A stretch of DNA of 64,000 nt from Nocardia terpenica (GTDB taxonomy: Bacteria > Actinomycetota > Actinomycetes > Mycobacteriales > Mycobacteriaceae): contig NZ_JABMCZ010000005.1 of the NCBI RefSeq assembly GCF_013186535.1, positions 1 through 64,000 on the forward strand. The letters run 5' to 3'. The notes under the pieces are model-generated. The model did no database searches. It saw nothing but the letters and a program-made list of their open reading frames with translations, and was not told the origin of the DNA. Both the position numbers and the translations under genes were made by a program. Positions 1 to 8,119 of this stretch are shown here, one piece after another. The stretch's first letter is position 1, and each line of letters begins with the position of its first letter.

Positions 1-2
1 AT

Positions 3-365
3 GCGGCGATCATTGCGTCGGACTACGAGCGGTCGAAGCGGTTCTACACCGAGATCCTGGGGTTGCGGGTGGTGGCGGAGAACTATCGGGCCGAACGGGG
101 CTCGTACAAGCTGGATCTCGCGCTGCCGGACGGGGCGCAGGTGGAGTTGTTCTCGTTCCCGGATCCGCCGGCGCGGCCGTCTCGGCCGGAGGCGTGCGGG
201 CTGCGGCATCTGGCGTTCGTGGTCGAGGATGTGGCGGCGGCGCTGGCCGAGCTGCGGGACAGGGGAGTGCGCACCGAACAGGTGCGGGTGGACGAGTACA
301 CCGGCAAGCGGTTCTCGTTCTTCTTCGACCCGGACGATCTGCCGCTCGAGCTGTACGAGGCGTGA
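3..365 (+). CDS. VOC (glyoxalase/bleomycin-resistance fold) protein, 5' end outside the window
   Basis: This reading frame is already open at the left edge, so the start codon lies before the window and only about 120 C-terminal residues are visible. The visible part has the vicinal-oxygen-chelate pattern: an early DYERSKRFYTEILG helix, a strand with a long acidic loop, LRHLAFVVEDV opening the second beta-alpha-beta-beta-beta half, and an ending with FFFDPDDLPLELYEA, where the conserved metal-site Glu is expected. It resembles the small YaeR/SMU1112-like VOC enzymes, which bind a divalent metal and act on small electrophiles. The substrate is unknown. It ends 3 bp from the convergent TetR gene, and no terminator is visible between them. 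Confidence 0.8.
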   Translation, partial: AAIIASDYERSKRFYTEILGLRVVAENYRAERGSYKLDLALPDGAQVELFSFPDPPARPSRPEACGLRHLAFVVEDVAAALAELRDRGVRTEQVRVDEYTGKRFSFFFDPDDLPLELYEA

Positions 366-368
366 GCG

Positions 369-1007
369 CTACTCGAGGCCGAGGTGTCGGGCCACGATGA
401 CCATCTGGTCGGCGAAGTGGTGCAGGAAGTCGGGGGAGTGGGAGTCGGCGCCGGTGAGCCCGTCGATGACCTGCGGCAGGGTGGTCGGGGCCATGGCGGC
501 GGCCATGAGCATGACGAGCAGGCACGCCGGGTCGATGTCGGCCGGTAATCGGCCCTCGGCCTGGGCCGTGCGCAGTTCCTCGACGCTCTCGGCGAGCATT
601 CGGGTGCGGGGTGCGTGGTCGGGATCGTCTGTGGGCCTGGTGTATTCGAGGCCGCCCCAGGCGAGCAGTCGCACGCCGTCGGGATTGTGCAGGGCCTCCA
701 TCACGTAGCGGCGCATCTGTTCGGGGAACGGTGTTCCGGGTGGGGTCAGGTGGCGTTGCCGTTCCCGCCACTGCTGCGACATGGCTTGGTAGAGGCCCTC
801 TTTGCCGTCGAAGTAGTACGAGATGAGTTGCTGGTTGACCCCGGCGCGGGCCGCGATGGCGCTGATGCGGGCCCCGGCGAAGCCGTGGGCGCCGAATTCG
901 GCGGTGGCGGCGTCGAGGATGAGTCGGCGGGTGCGCTCGGGGTCGCGTTGCCGCTCCTGCGGTCGCGGGGATCGGCGAGGCTTGGACGGCATGCGGGGAT
1001 CATACAT
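369..1007 (-). CDS. TetR/AcrR family transcriptional repressor
   Basis: A 212-residue TetR-type regulator. After a basic N-terminus, residues about 24-70 form the DNA-binding helix-turn-helix, including ILDAATAEFGAHGFAG and the recognition segment GVNQQLISYYFDGKEGLY. The rest is an all-helical ligand-binding domain. An alternative ATG five codons in (position 992) would give 207 residues. The gene is transcribed divergently from the FAD monooxygenase at 1134, with about 125 bp between them holding the presumed shared promoter region. The usual arrangement is that such a repressor senses the substrate of the divergent oxygenase. The ligand is unknown; the family call is secure. Confidence 0.9.
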   Translation of the reverse strand: MYDPRMPSKPRRSPRPQERQRDPERTRRLILDAATAEFGAHGFAGARISAIAARAGVNQQLISYYFDGKEGLYQAMSQQWRERQRHLTPPGTPFPEQMRRYVMEALHNPDGVRLLAWGGLEYTRPTDDPDHAPRTRMLAESVEELRTAQAEGRLPADIDPACLLVMLMAAAMAPTTLPQVIDGLTGADSHSPDFLHHFADQMVIVARHLGLE

Positions 1008-1053
1008 GCAATTGGTACTGTCATCCTTCTGTCGTCCTTAATCAAACAAACGA

Positions 1054-1082
1054 TTGACAGCGTTGTCTCGATGGTTGATTCT
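1054..1082 (+). promoter_or_regulatory. Predicted promoter of the FAD monooxygenase gene
   Basis: A perfect -35 hexamer TTGACA (1054-1059), a 17-bp spacer and a weak -10 GATTCT (1077-1082) lie about 50 bp before the monooxygenase start. A short imperfect repeat, TAATC ... GATTG (1039-1056), overlaps the -35 and is a candidate TetR operator. No experimental support. Confidence 0.45.
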
Positions 1083-1133
1083 GGATCCGCGGCCGTTCGG
1101 CGCGAACGGCCCGGAGCCCCTTGGAGAATCGAT

Positions 1134-2762
1134 ATGACCGAGAAAGCATCCGATTGCGACGTCCCCGTTCTGATCGTGGGTGGCGGTGTCACCGGCCTGT
1201 CGGCCGCGCTGTTTTTGGCCCGGCAGGGTGTGCGGCCGCTGCTCGTCGAGCGGCATCCGTCCACGGCGGTGCAGCCGCAGGCGCGGGCGTTCAACCCGCG
1301 CACGATCGAGATCTACCGCGCCCTCGGCCTGGAGGACGAGATCCGCGGCCGCGCTTCGTTTCTGGCGGATCTGCCCGAGATGCTGGGCGCGCGGACGCTG
1401 GCCGGGGAAGAGCGTTTCCGGGTGAACGTCCTCGATCAGGTCCGCCCGTCGGCGACCGTGAGCCCCACCGACTGGGTGATGATCGACCAGGACGAGCTGG
1501 AGCGGATCGTCGCCGAACATGCCGGGCGGGCGGGCGCGGAGATCCGCTTCGGTGCGGAGCTGATCTCGTTCGCCGAGGAGGCCGACGGTGTCACCGCGCT
1601 GATCCGCCCGATCGACGGCGGTGGCGAGTATCGCGTCCGCGCACGGTATCTCATCGCCGCGGACGGTAATCGGGCGGGCATTCGCGAGCGGTTGGGTGTC
1701 GGCACGTCGGGGCCGGTTTCGGATGCGTTGCTGAATGTCGTGGGGTTCACCTTCGACGCGGATCTGGGACCGGTCCTGCGCGGCCGCCGGTTTCTGCTGG
1801 CCTACTTCGACGAGCCGGTGGTCGGTACCACGCTGGTGCCGATGCGGCAGTCGGGCCGCTGGTCGATGGGCCTGCCGTTGCGGGCCGAGGACGGGGAGAC
1901 GCTGGCCGATTTCACCGAGGAGCGGTGTGTGGAGATCGTGCGGCGGGCGATCGGCGTGCCGGATCTGGATGTGACGCTGCTGCAGGCGTATCCGTGGTCG
2001 CCGGAGAAGGTGGTCGGCACCCGGATCGGTGCGTGGGTGGCCGATCGGTACCGGGTGGGGCGGGTGTTCTTCGCGGGCGACGCGGCGCATGTGGTGCCGC
2101 CGTCGGGGTCGTTCGGGGCGAGTACCGGCATTGCGGATGCGCACAACCTGGCGTGGAAACTGGCTGCGGTGCTGGCGGATTCGGCGGGGGAGCCGCTGCT
2201 GGACAGCTACGAGGCCGAGCGCCGCCCGGTCGCGCGGGTGACCCTGGACCAGTCGATGCAGCGGCTGGCGGGGCGGCACCGGGGCAGCGGCGACGACGCT
2301 GTCACCATCGATGACGTGACGATGATCTTCGGCTACCGGTACGACTCCGCGGCCGTGCTCACCGAGCCGCCCGCCCCCGAAGCGCCTGTCGTGGACCCGA
2401 GTTCGGCCGGTGGCCGCCCGGGGCTGCGGGCGCCGCACGTGTGGCTGTCTCGAGCGGGGGAGCGCGTGTCCACCATCGATCTGTTCGACGGCGCGTGGAC
2501 GCTGCTGGTCGCGCCCGGGGGAGGGGAGTGGGCCGCGGCCGCCGAAAAGGCCGCGGTAGCAGCCGATATCGAGCTGCGCATCCACCGGGTCGGGACCGAT
2601 CTGAAGGATGTCGACGGACGCTGGAACGAGGCGTACGGCGTCACCGATGCGGGGGCGACGCTGGTCCGCCCGGACGGTTTCGTGGCCTGGCGGGCCGCGG
2701 GGAGGACCGCGGAGCCCGAGGACGATCTACGCCGGGTCCTGGCGCGATTGCTCGCAAGGTAG
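1134..2762 (+). CDS. FAD-dependent aromatic-ring monooxygenase (PheA/TfdB class)
   Basis: A 542-residue class A flavoprotein monooxygenase. The N-terminal Rossmann motif VLIVGGGVTGLSAA (about 12-25) binds the ADP part of FAD. The second FAD motif, FFAGDAAHVVPPSGSFGA, lies near residue 312. The last 130 residues form the thioredoxin-like C-terminal domain of the phenol-hydroxylase/TfdB group. These enzymes use NAD(P)H and O2 to hydroxylate phenols, polyketides or antibiotics such as rifampicin; the substrate cannot be read from sequence. The frame is open far upstream, but ATG 1134 has GGAG about 8 nt ahead and starts right before the flavin fold, so the longer frame is rejected. Probably controlled by the divergent TetR protein. 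Confidence 0.88.
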   Translation: MTEKASDCDVPVLIVGGGVTGLSAALFLARQGVRPLLVERHPSTAVQPQARAFNPRTIEIYRALGLEDEIRGRASFLADLPEMLGARTLAGEERFRVNVLDQVRPSATVSPTDWVMIDQDELERIVAEHAGRAGAEIRFGAELISFAEEADGVTALIRPIDGGGEYRVRARYLIAADGNRAGIRERLGVGTSGPVSDALLNVVGFTFDADLGPVLRGRRFLLAYFDEPVVGTTLVPMRQSGRWSMGLPLRAEDGETLADFTEERCVEIVRRAIGVPDLDVTLLQAYPWSPEKVVGTRIGAWVADRYRVGRVFFAGDAAHVVPPSGSFGASTGIADAHNLAWKLAAVLADSAGEPLLDSYEAERRPVARVTLDQSMQRLAGRHRGSGDDAVTIDDVTMIFGYRYDSAAVLTEPPAPEAPVVDPSSAGGRPGLRAPHVWLSRAGERVSTIDLFDGAWTLLVAPGGGEWAAAAEKAAVAADIELRIHRVGTDLKDVDGRWNEAYGVTDAGATLVRPDGFVAWRAAGRTAEPEDDLRRVLARLLAR

Positions 2763-2870
2763 GTGAAAGATGTTGTGAGCCAACTAAAATCGAGAGATGT
2801 AGACATGCGTATTTACTAATGTAAATCTGCTCATATTCTACATCAACTAATCACCTCAGAAACCCACCGC

Positions 2871-2908
2871 GCCTTCCCATCAACTCACCACAGCCCTGAT
2901 GGGAAGGC
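2871..2908. terminator. Bidirectional hairpin between convergent genes
   Basis: A perfect 12-bp inverted repeat (2871-2882 with 2897-2908, loop of 14 nt) lies between the ends of the monooxygenase gene and the leftward methyltransferase gene. The position fits a shared factor-independent terminator. No U tract, as is common in actinomycetes. Confidence 0.65.
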
Positions 2909-2928
2909 AGGCGACCCGGATTCGCCTG

Positions 2929-3690
2929 TTACAGTGCGGGTTTGCGGGCTTCGATGAGGGTGCGGCTGGCGTGCGCCTGGAACGGTCCTTCGGTCTGGAT
3001 CTGCTGGTGTAGGTCGTGGAGTCGGTCGCGGTAGGCGTCGACGGTGAAGCCGGGGACCATCCAGATGACCTTGCGCAGGAAGTAGACGACGGCGCCGATG
3101 TCGTCGAAGTGCATGCGCAGCCGTTCGGTGCGCAGGTCGACGACCTCGAGTCCGGCGGCTTCGGCGGCGGCGCGTTCGAGTTCGGGTTCTCGGGCGCGGC
3201 GGGCGTCGGTTTGGGGGCCGAGGAAGTATTCGACGAGTTCGAAAACGCTGGCGGGCCCGACGTGTTGGGCGAGGTAGCTGCCGCCGGGGGCGAGGACGCG
3301 GTGGATCTCGCTCCAGTCGACGGTGGCGGGGTGGCGGCAGGTGACGAGTTGGAAGGCGTTGTCGGCGAAGGGGAGTGGCTGGTCTTCGGGGTGGGCGACG
3401 ATGACGACGCCGCGCGGGTGCAGCAGGGCGGTGGCCTTGGCGGCGTTGGGGGGCCAGCCTTCGGTGGCGGCCATGGTGGGCGGGAATGTGGTTGCGCCGG
3501 CGAGGACTTCGCCGCCGCCGGTTTGCAGGTCGAGGGCGGAGTCGACGGTGGCGAGGCGGGCGCTGAGCAGTTTCTGGTAGCCCCAGGAGGGCCGTTGTTC
3601 GCCGGCGCGGCCGTCGAGCCAGGAGAAGTCCCAGCCGTCCACGGAGACGGTGGCGGCTTCGGCGAGGAGGTCGTCGAACGTTCGTGGCAT
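2929..3690 (-). CDS. Class I SAM-dependent methyltransferase
   Basis: A 253-residue methyltransferase-fold protein. Motif I appears as SALDLQTGGGEVL (about 51-63), followed by a hydrophobic strand with PEDQPLPFADNAFQLVTCRH, typical of motifs II/III of methyltransferase domains related to the 23S rRNA methyltransferase RlmA and UbiE groups, then HRVLAPGGSYL as motif IV. ATG 3690 is chosen because the longer start (3726) would run into the divergent cyclophilin leader. The substrate is unknown. It is divergent from the cyclophilin gene with only 47 bp between the starts, so the promoters must overlap. Confidence 0.8.
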   Translation of the reverse strand: MPRTFDDLLAEAATVSVDGWDFSWLDGRAGEQRPSWGYQKLLSARLATVDSALDLQTGGGEVLAGATTFPPTMAATEGWPPNAAKATALLHPRGVVIVAHPEDQPLPFADNAFQLVTCRHPATVDWSEIHRVLAPGGSYLAQHVGPASVFELVEYFLGPQTDARRAREPELERAAAEAAGLEVVDLRTERLRMHFDDIGAVVYFLRKVIWMVPGFTVDAYRDRLHDLHQQIQTEGPFQAHASRTLIEARKPAL

Positions 3691-3737
3691 GGACCCCATC
3701 CTGCCGGACGGTTCGGGCGGCCCCATACGATGGCCGG

Positions 3738-4229
3738 ATGACCACAGTGTTGCTGAATACCTCTGCCGGGGACATCACCCTGGAGCTCGACGAGTCGAAG
3801 GCGCCGAAGACGGTGGCCAACTTCGTCGAATACGTCAAGTCCGGCCACTACGATGGCACCATTTTTCACCGGGTGATCTCCGGTTTCATGATTCAGGGCG
3901 GCGGCCTGACCGCGGATATGCAGCAGAAGCCGGCGCCGCAGCGGGTGGAGAACGAGGCGAACAACGGCCTGCGCAACGACAAGTACACGGTGGCGATGGC
4001 GCGGACGTCGGATCCGCATTCGGCGAGCGCGCAGTTCTTCATCAACACCAACGGCAATGATTTCCTGAACTACCCGGGCCAGGACGGCTGGGGTTACGCG
4101 GTGTTCGGGAAGGTGTCGGCGGGCACCGAGGTCGTGGATGCGATCGAGGGGGTGGCCACCACGTCGAAGGCCGGGCACGGCGATGTGCCGAAGGAGCCGG
4201 TGACGATCGTGTCGGCGCAGCTGGTCTGA
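3738..4229 (+). CDS. Cyclophilin-type peptidyl-prolyl cis-trans isomerase
   Basis: A 163-residue single-domain cyclophilin without a signal peptide, so cytoplasmic. Family hallmarks are FHRVISGFMIQGG (about 43-55), which contains the catalytic Arg and the Phe/Met/Gln of the proline pocket, and SAQFFINTNGNDFLN (about 97-111). It catalyses cis-trans isomerisation of Xaa-Pro bonds during folding. An upstream in-frame ATG at 3684 would overlap the divergent gene and adds a non-cyclophilin, Arg-rich leader, so 3738 is used. It resembles mycobacterial PpiA/PpiB; I do not assign which one. Confidence 0.93.
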   Translation: MTTVLLNTSAGDITLELDESKAPKTVANFVEYVKSGHYDGTIFHRVISGFMIQGGGLTADMQQKPAPQRVENEANNGLRNDKYTVAMARTSDPHSASAQFFINTNGNDFLNYPGQDGWGYAVFGKVSAGTEVVDAIEGVATTSKAGHGDVPKEPVTIVSAQLV

Positions 4230-4243
4230 GCTCGGTGACCTGC

Positions 4244-4280
4244 GCCCGCGTGGCCCCGCATCCGGCGGGGCGACGCGGGC
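4244..4280. terminator. Strong hairpin terminator between convergent genes
   Basis: Two 16-nt arms (4244-4259 and 4265-4280), nearly all GC, pair with one internal mismatch around a loop of about 5 nt. It lies between the cyclophilin stop and the 3' end of the leftward phosphoribosyltransferase gene, so it can serve both. Confidence 0.75.
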
Positions 4281-4290
4281 GGTCGTCGGG

Positions 4291-4785
4291 TTATGCCTCG
4301 GCGACGCGCGGGGCGCGGGTGACGACGGGCGGCTGCACCGACCAGGGGAAGTTGATCCAGCGGTCGGTGTTCTTCCAGACGTATTCGCAGTCGACCTCGG
4401 AGCGTGGTTTCTGGTAGATGACCGCGCAGCGGACCTCGGCGACCTTGTCGGCGCAGAAGTCGCGGACGAGTTTGAGGGTGGCGCCGGTGTCGGCGACGTC
4501 GTCGGCGACCAGGACGCGCGCGCCCGCGAGGTCGACGGCGGAGGGGACCGGGGGCAGCATGACGGGCAGGTCGAGGCGCTGGTCGACGCCGGTGTAGAAC
4601 TCGACGTTCATGACGTGCAGGTTCTTCACGTCCAGGGCGTAGCCGAGGGCTCCGGCGACGAACAGGCCGCCGCGGGCGATGGACAGGATCAGGTCCGGTT
4701 CGAACCCGTCGTCGGCGACCGTGCGCGCGAGTGCGCGGCTCGCGGTGCCGAATAGTTCCCAGGTGAGCTCTTCCCGCTCCGACAT
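4291..4785 (-). CDS. Purine-type phosphoribosyltransferase
   Basis: A 164-residue type I phosphoribosyltransferase. The PRPP-binding loop is VLVADDVADTGATL (about 91-104), and a DLILSIARGG segment (31-40) forms the beta-strand with the pyrophosphate-binding loop. Such enzymes transfer a purine base to PRPP to make a nucleotide; the layout resembles xanthine/hypoxanthine salvage enzymes or the actinobacterial Gpt-like group. The base specificity hood is short and cannot be assigned. It is leftward and ends at the strong hairpin before the cyclophilin stop. Upstream, a second hairpin separates it from the membrane hydrolase gene, so it is probably transcribed alone. Confidence 0.85.
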   Translation of the reverse strand: MSEREELTWELFGTASRALARTVADDGFEPDLILSIARGGLFVAGALGYALDVKNLHVMNVEFYTGVDQRLDLPVMLPPVPSAVDLAGARVLVADDVADTGATLKLVRDFCADKVAEVRCAVIYQKPRSEVDCEYVWKNTDRWINFPWSVQPPVVTRAPRVAEA

Positions 4786-4843
4786 GTGTATGTGCCTCCG
4801 TGCGTGGTGAATGCGGAGAACCCTAACGGACGCGGTTGCGGGG

Positions 4844-4879
4844 TCCCGGCGAGGGCGTCGCGGCTCGCCCTCGCCGGGA
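4844..4879 (-). terminator. Hairpin terminator after the membrane hydrolase gene
   Basis: A perfect 14-bp inverted repeat (4844-4857 with 4866-4879, 8-nt loop) starts 5 bp beyond the stop of the leftward YdjM-like gene and lies before the phosphoribosyltransferase start. Very stable GC stem, no U tract. Confidence 0.75.
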
Positions 4880-4884
4880 AACTG

Positions 4885-5595
4885 TCAGGGATGGTGGGTG
4901 ATGGTGTACCACAGCACGGCGAGGGTGCCGAGGGTGAACAGTGGTGAGATGATCCAGGTTTCGAGTTTGTTGCCGGTGCGGTCGATGATCGGGATGCGGG
5001 TGCGGATCTGGAAGGGCCAGAACAGGCGGCAGCCGCGGTCGGTGAGGCAGTCGCCGATGAGGTGGGCGAGGGCGCCGAGGCCGACGGAGAACGGTAGCCA
5101 GGAGGGTTTGTCGGAGATCCACTGGTCCATGGCGAAGGTGCCGGCGGCGGCGAGCACCATGACGGTGAAGTAGGAGCGGGGTCCTTCGCCGGGCGGGCAC
5201 AGGTTGAGGGAGCGCACGGCGAGGGCGAGCAGGAAGAAGACGAGGCCGAGGGTGAACCAGCGGCCGAGCCAGTGTTCTCCGGCCCAGGTGCCGTAGGCGA
5301 CGAGGGCGACGAAGGCCAGCGAGTGGGTGGCGTGGCGGTGCCCGCCGGAGACGCGGGAGATGAGTTTGCAGGCGGCGTGCGAAATCGGGCCGAGCACATG
5401 CGAAATGGTGCCGTTGGGGTGGTCGGCGTCGGGCAGCAGTGCGGCGCCGGCGGTGAGGAAGGTGCCCATGAGCAGGTCGACGGTACCGAGGTGGCCGTAC
5501 TGCAGCGCGGGGAAGGTGAGTACCGAAAGTGGCAGCGCGGCAGCGGCTCCCGCCCACGCCAGCGCCCCACTGGTCGCATGTGAATGTCCTAGCAC
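4885..5595 (-). CDS. YdjM-like membrane-bound metal-dependent hydrolase (LexA-regulated family)
   Basis: A 236-residue integral membrane protein of the YdjM/DUF457 family. It begins LGHSHATSGALAWAG and carries the conserved acidic and His positions for metal binding: LLPDADHPNGT, GGHRHATHSL and HLIGDCLTDRG. About five hydrophobic segments alternate with these motifs. The family name (LexA-binding, inner-membrane-associated putative hydrolase) comes from E. coli YdjM, an SOS gene. No LexA box was recognised upstream here, so SOS control is not claimed. The substrate is unknown. Confidence 0.82.
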   Translation of the reverse strand: MLGHSHATSGALAWAGAAAALPLSVLTFPALQYGHLGTVDLLMGTFLTAGAALLPDADHPNGTISHVLGPISHAACKLISRVSGGHRHATHSLAFVALVAYGTWAGEHWLGRWFTLGLVFFLLALAVRSLNLCPPGEGPRSYFTVMVLAAAGTFAMDQWISDKPSWLPFSVGLGALAHLIGDCLTDRGCRLFWPFQIRTRIPIIDRTGNKLETWIISPLFTLGTLAVLWYTITHHP

Positions 5596-5644
5596 CGAAC
5601 AAGCTTAGGCGATCTTGGTCGTACGCCCGTTGCTCTCATCCATT

Positions 5645-5669
5645 GCCCCGGCACGCTTTTGGCCGGGGC
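5645..5669 (-). terminator. Hairpin terminator of the Ser/Thr kinase gene
   Basis: An 8-bp perfect GC stem (5645-5652 with 5662-5669, 9-nt loop) immediately follows the stop codon of the leftward kinase gene. Confidence 0.6.
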
Positions 5670-7919
5670 CTACCGGCGGTCGACGAGGCGGTCGAGGGCG
5701 GTGAGGTCGGATTCGAGGGCGTAGAAGGTGCGCAGGGCGAGGGCGAAGGCGAAAAGGCCTCCGACGCAGAGGCCTACGAGGGAGCCGATGACGATCTGTT
5801 GTTGGTCGGGGCGCAGGAACAGCAGGCCCGCGGGGACGCCGATGAGGGGGACGGAGGCGGCGACGCCGAGGTAGATGCGGGTGCGGTGGATGAGGCGGCG
5901 CAGGCGGTGGGCGTCGGCGCGGGTGGTGTGCCCGGCGGCCACCAAACCGGGGTAGTACCAGCGTAATCCGAAGAAGGTGACGGGAAAGTAGGTGTATACC
6001 ACCGCGACTGCGGCGGCGATGAGGTAGGAGGCGATGAGGTCGGTGGCCAGCGCCACCGAAAGTGCGCCCAGGGAGTGCAGTTTCACGAGGAAGACGGCGA
6101 GGGCGGCGATCCAGCCGGCGATGGTGGTGACGGCGATGCGGTCGCCGCAGGCGAGGGTGTCGGCGCGGGCCTTGGCGAGGGTGGCGGGGTCGAAGTGGCG
6201 GCCGCGGCGTAGTCCGTCGGGGACGAGGAACATCAGCCGGCACCAATACAGCAGCAGCGCAATGGCGATGGGGTAGGCGACGGCGATGACGAGCAGGCCG
6301 AGGTGTTCGAGCTGGGTGGTGGTGGCGGCGCCGAATTCGTGGCGGATGAGGCGCAGGTCGTGGGCGCCGAGGTAGAGCCCGGCGAGGAGTTGGCCGAGCA
6401 GGCTGGAGGGGATGACGAATGGCATGGGCCGCATGCGGAGTCGGGCGCGCAGGCTGTGGGTGGGTGGGTCGACGAGGTCGCGGGCGGCGCGGTCCTGGCT
6501 GAGTTCGAGTTGGTGGGCGAGGTCGGCGCCGGTGGGGTAGCGGTCGGCGGGGTCGGGCGCCAGGCAGGTGAGCAGGGCGTGGCGCAGGACGGCGGGGGTG
6601 TCGGGGGGTAGGTCGTTTTCGGTGTGGGGGTCGACGCCGGCGCGGCGGCGGTCGATCATGGCCTGCAGGGTGGTGTCGGATTCGCCGTCGCCGTGGGTGT
6701 CGGTGAAGGGGATTCGGCCGGTGAGCAGTTCCCAGAGGACGACGGCGAGGGCGTAGAGGTCGCTGCGGGTGTCGAGGTCGGCGGCGGTGGCGGCGAGGCC
6801 GGGGTGGCAGGCTTCGAGTTGTTCGGGGGCCATGTAGGGCAGGGAGCCGCCGAAGTAGGCGACGGGGTTGGCGCCGGGCAGGTGGCGGCTGAAGCTGATG
6901 TTGAAGTCGGCGAGTTTGGGTTGGCCGTCGGCGGTGAGCAGGACGTTGGCGGGTTTGATGTCGCGGTGCAGGACGCCGCGGCGGCTGGCGTAGTCCAGGG
7001 CGGTGGCCAGGCGGGCGCCGAGCCAGGCGACGGTTTCGGGCCAGCTGAGGCGTTCGAGTGCGGCGCGGGTGGGGGAGGGTTGGGGTTCGAGGACGCCGCC
7101 GGTGGTGGTGGCGGCGTCGACGGCTTCCAGCAGCAGTTTCCCGGAGCGGCGGGCGGGTGGGGTGCGGCGCAGCAGGCGGAGCACGCCGAGCAGGGTGCCG
7201 CCCGGAATGTACTGCATGTACATGAGTTTGAGGTGTTGGGCGGTGATCTGGCGTTGGTCGAAGACGCGGACGATGTGGTCGTGGTCGAGTTGGGCGAGGG
7301 TTTGGGGTTCGGTGCCGCGGTCGTGGGAGATCTTGACGGCGACGAGGCGGCCGAGGGTGCGTTGGCGGGCGAGGAAGACGCGGGCGAAGGCGCCTTGGCC
7401 GAGGGGGAGCAGCAGGTCGAAGTCGTCGACGGTGGCGCCGGGGTTGATGGTGTCGAGGGCGTCGAGGGCGGTGGGGTCGGCGAGCATGGTGGTGCGCAGT
7501 TCGGTGTCGGTGTCGAGGTCGAATTGCTGGGTGATGCGCGCCATCTGGGTGGGGTAGTCGTGTTCGTATTCGGTGAGGTCGATGGGGTTGCGGCGGCTGC
7601 GGGCGCTGATTTCCTCGTAGACGAGGTCGGGGGGCAGGGGGGTGGCGGCGAGTTCGGGGTAGCGGTCGCGGTAGTCGGCGAGGCGGGGGGCGTCGTCGTC
7701 GTGTTGCCAGCGGTGGTGCAGGTCGACCTTGATGAGTTCGATGAGGGCCGAGTGGCGCAGGGTGGGTTCGGTGGGGAGGTGGGCCGCCAGATCCGGTGGT
7801 TTGCTAGATAATTGCCATTGTTCGGCGAAGTGGGCGATGAGACTCGTCAACGCGGTCTGCGTTGCGGTCGCGCGGTCGGCACCGGGGTCGGGTGCGGTCG
7901 CGCCGAGGTTGTCATCCAT
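5670..7919 (-). CDS. Ser/Thr protein kinase with planctomycete-like N-terminal domain and polytopic membrane C-terminus
   Basis: A 749-residue protein with three parts. Residues 1-165 form an all-helical domain (RWQHDDDAPRLADYRDRYPEL near 70-90) that I associate with the N-termini of planctomycete kinases. Residues about 168-470 are a kinase domain: glycine loop LGQGAFARV (173-181), Lys196 in VAVKIS, HRDIKPAN (318-325), DFN (338-340) where DFG is usual, and APE (364-366). The rest, after about 490, has some six hydrophobic segments, unlike the single helix plus PASTA or sensor domain of most actinobacterial PknB-type kinases. The catalytic residues are present, so it is probably active at the membrane. 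Its substrates are unknown and no phosphatase or FHA gene is adjacent. Confidence 0.87.
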   Translation of the reverse strand: MDDNLGATAPDPGADRATATQTALTSLIAHFAEQWQLSSKPPDLAAHLPTEPTLRHSALIELIKVDLHHRWQHDDDAPRLADYRDRYPELAATPLPPDLVYEEISARSRRNPIDLTEYEHDYPTQMARITQQFDLDTDTELRTTMLADPTALDALDTINPGATVDDFDLLLPLGQGAFARVFLARQRTLGRLVAVKISHDRGTEPQTLAQLDHDHIVRVFDQRQITAQHLKLMYMQYIPGGTLLGVLRLLRRTPPARRSGKLLLEAVDAATTTGGVLEPQPSPTRAALERLSWPETVAWLGARLATALDYASRRGVLHRDIKPANVLLTADGQPKLADFNISFSRHLPGANPVAYFGGSLPYMAPEQLEACHPGLAATAADLDTRSDLYALAVVLWELLTGRIPFTDTHGDGESDTTLQAMIDRRRAGVDPHTENDLPPDTPAVLRHALLTCLAPDPADRYPTGADLAHQLELSQDRAARDLVDPPTHSLRARLRMRPMPFVIPSSLLGQLLAGLYLGAHDLRLIRHEFGAATTTQLEHLGLLVIAVAYPIAIALLLYWCRLMFLVPDGLRRGRHFDPATLAKARADTLACGDRIAVTTIAGWIAALAVFLVKLHSLGALSVALATDLIASYLIAAAVAVVYTYFPVTFFGLRWYYPGLVAAGHTTRADAHRLRRLIHRTRIYLGVAASVPLIGVPAGLLFLRPDQQQIVIGSLVGLCVGGLFAFALALRTFYALESDLTALDRLVDRR

Positions 7920-8119
7920 CGTCGCTCGCTTCGAACTTGTGATGTTCCCGGGCCCGGCTTTCGAGGATATTCGATTCGTCTGGCAATAATCGACACTCGG
8001 CCGAGACCGTTACGTCCGTTCCGGTAGTCGTCGACAATGATTCTGTCACCGTAGCATCTGGCCTTAGTGGACGATAGCGAGATAAGCTCCGGGGACGTTC
8101 ACACGAGAGGGGCCCACCC

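Noticed and set aside
615..1133. N-terminal extension of the monooxygenase frame
   Set aside because: It runs antisense through the TetR gene, has no flavin-fold sequence and the true start at 1134 has its own ribosome site.
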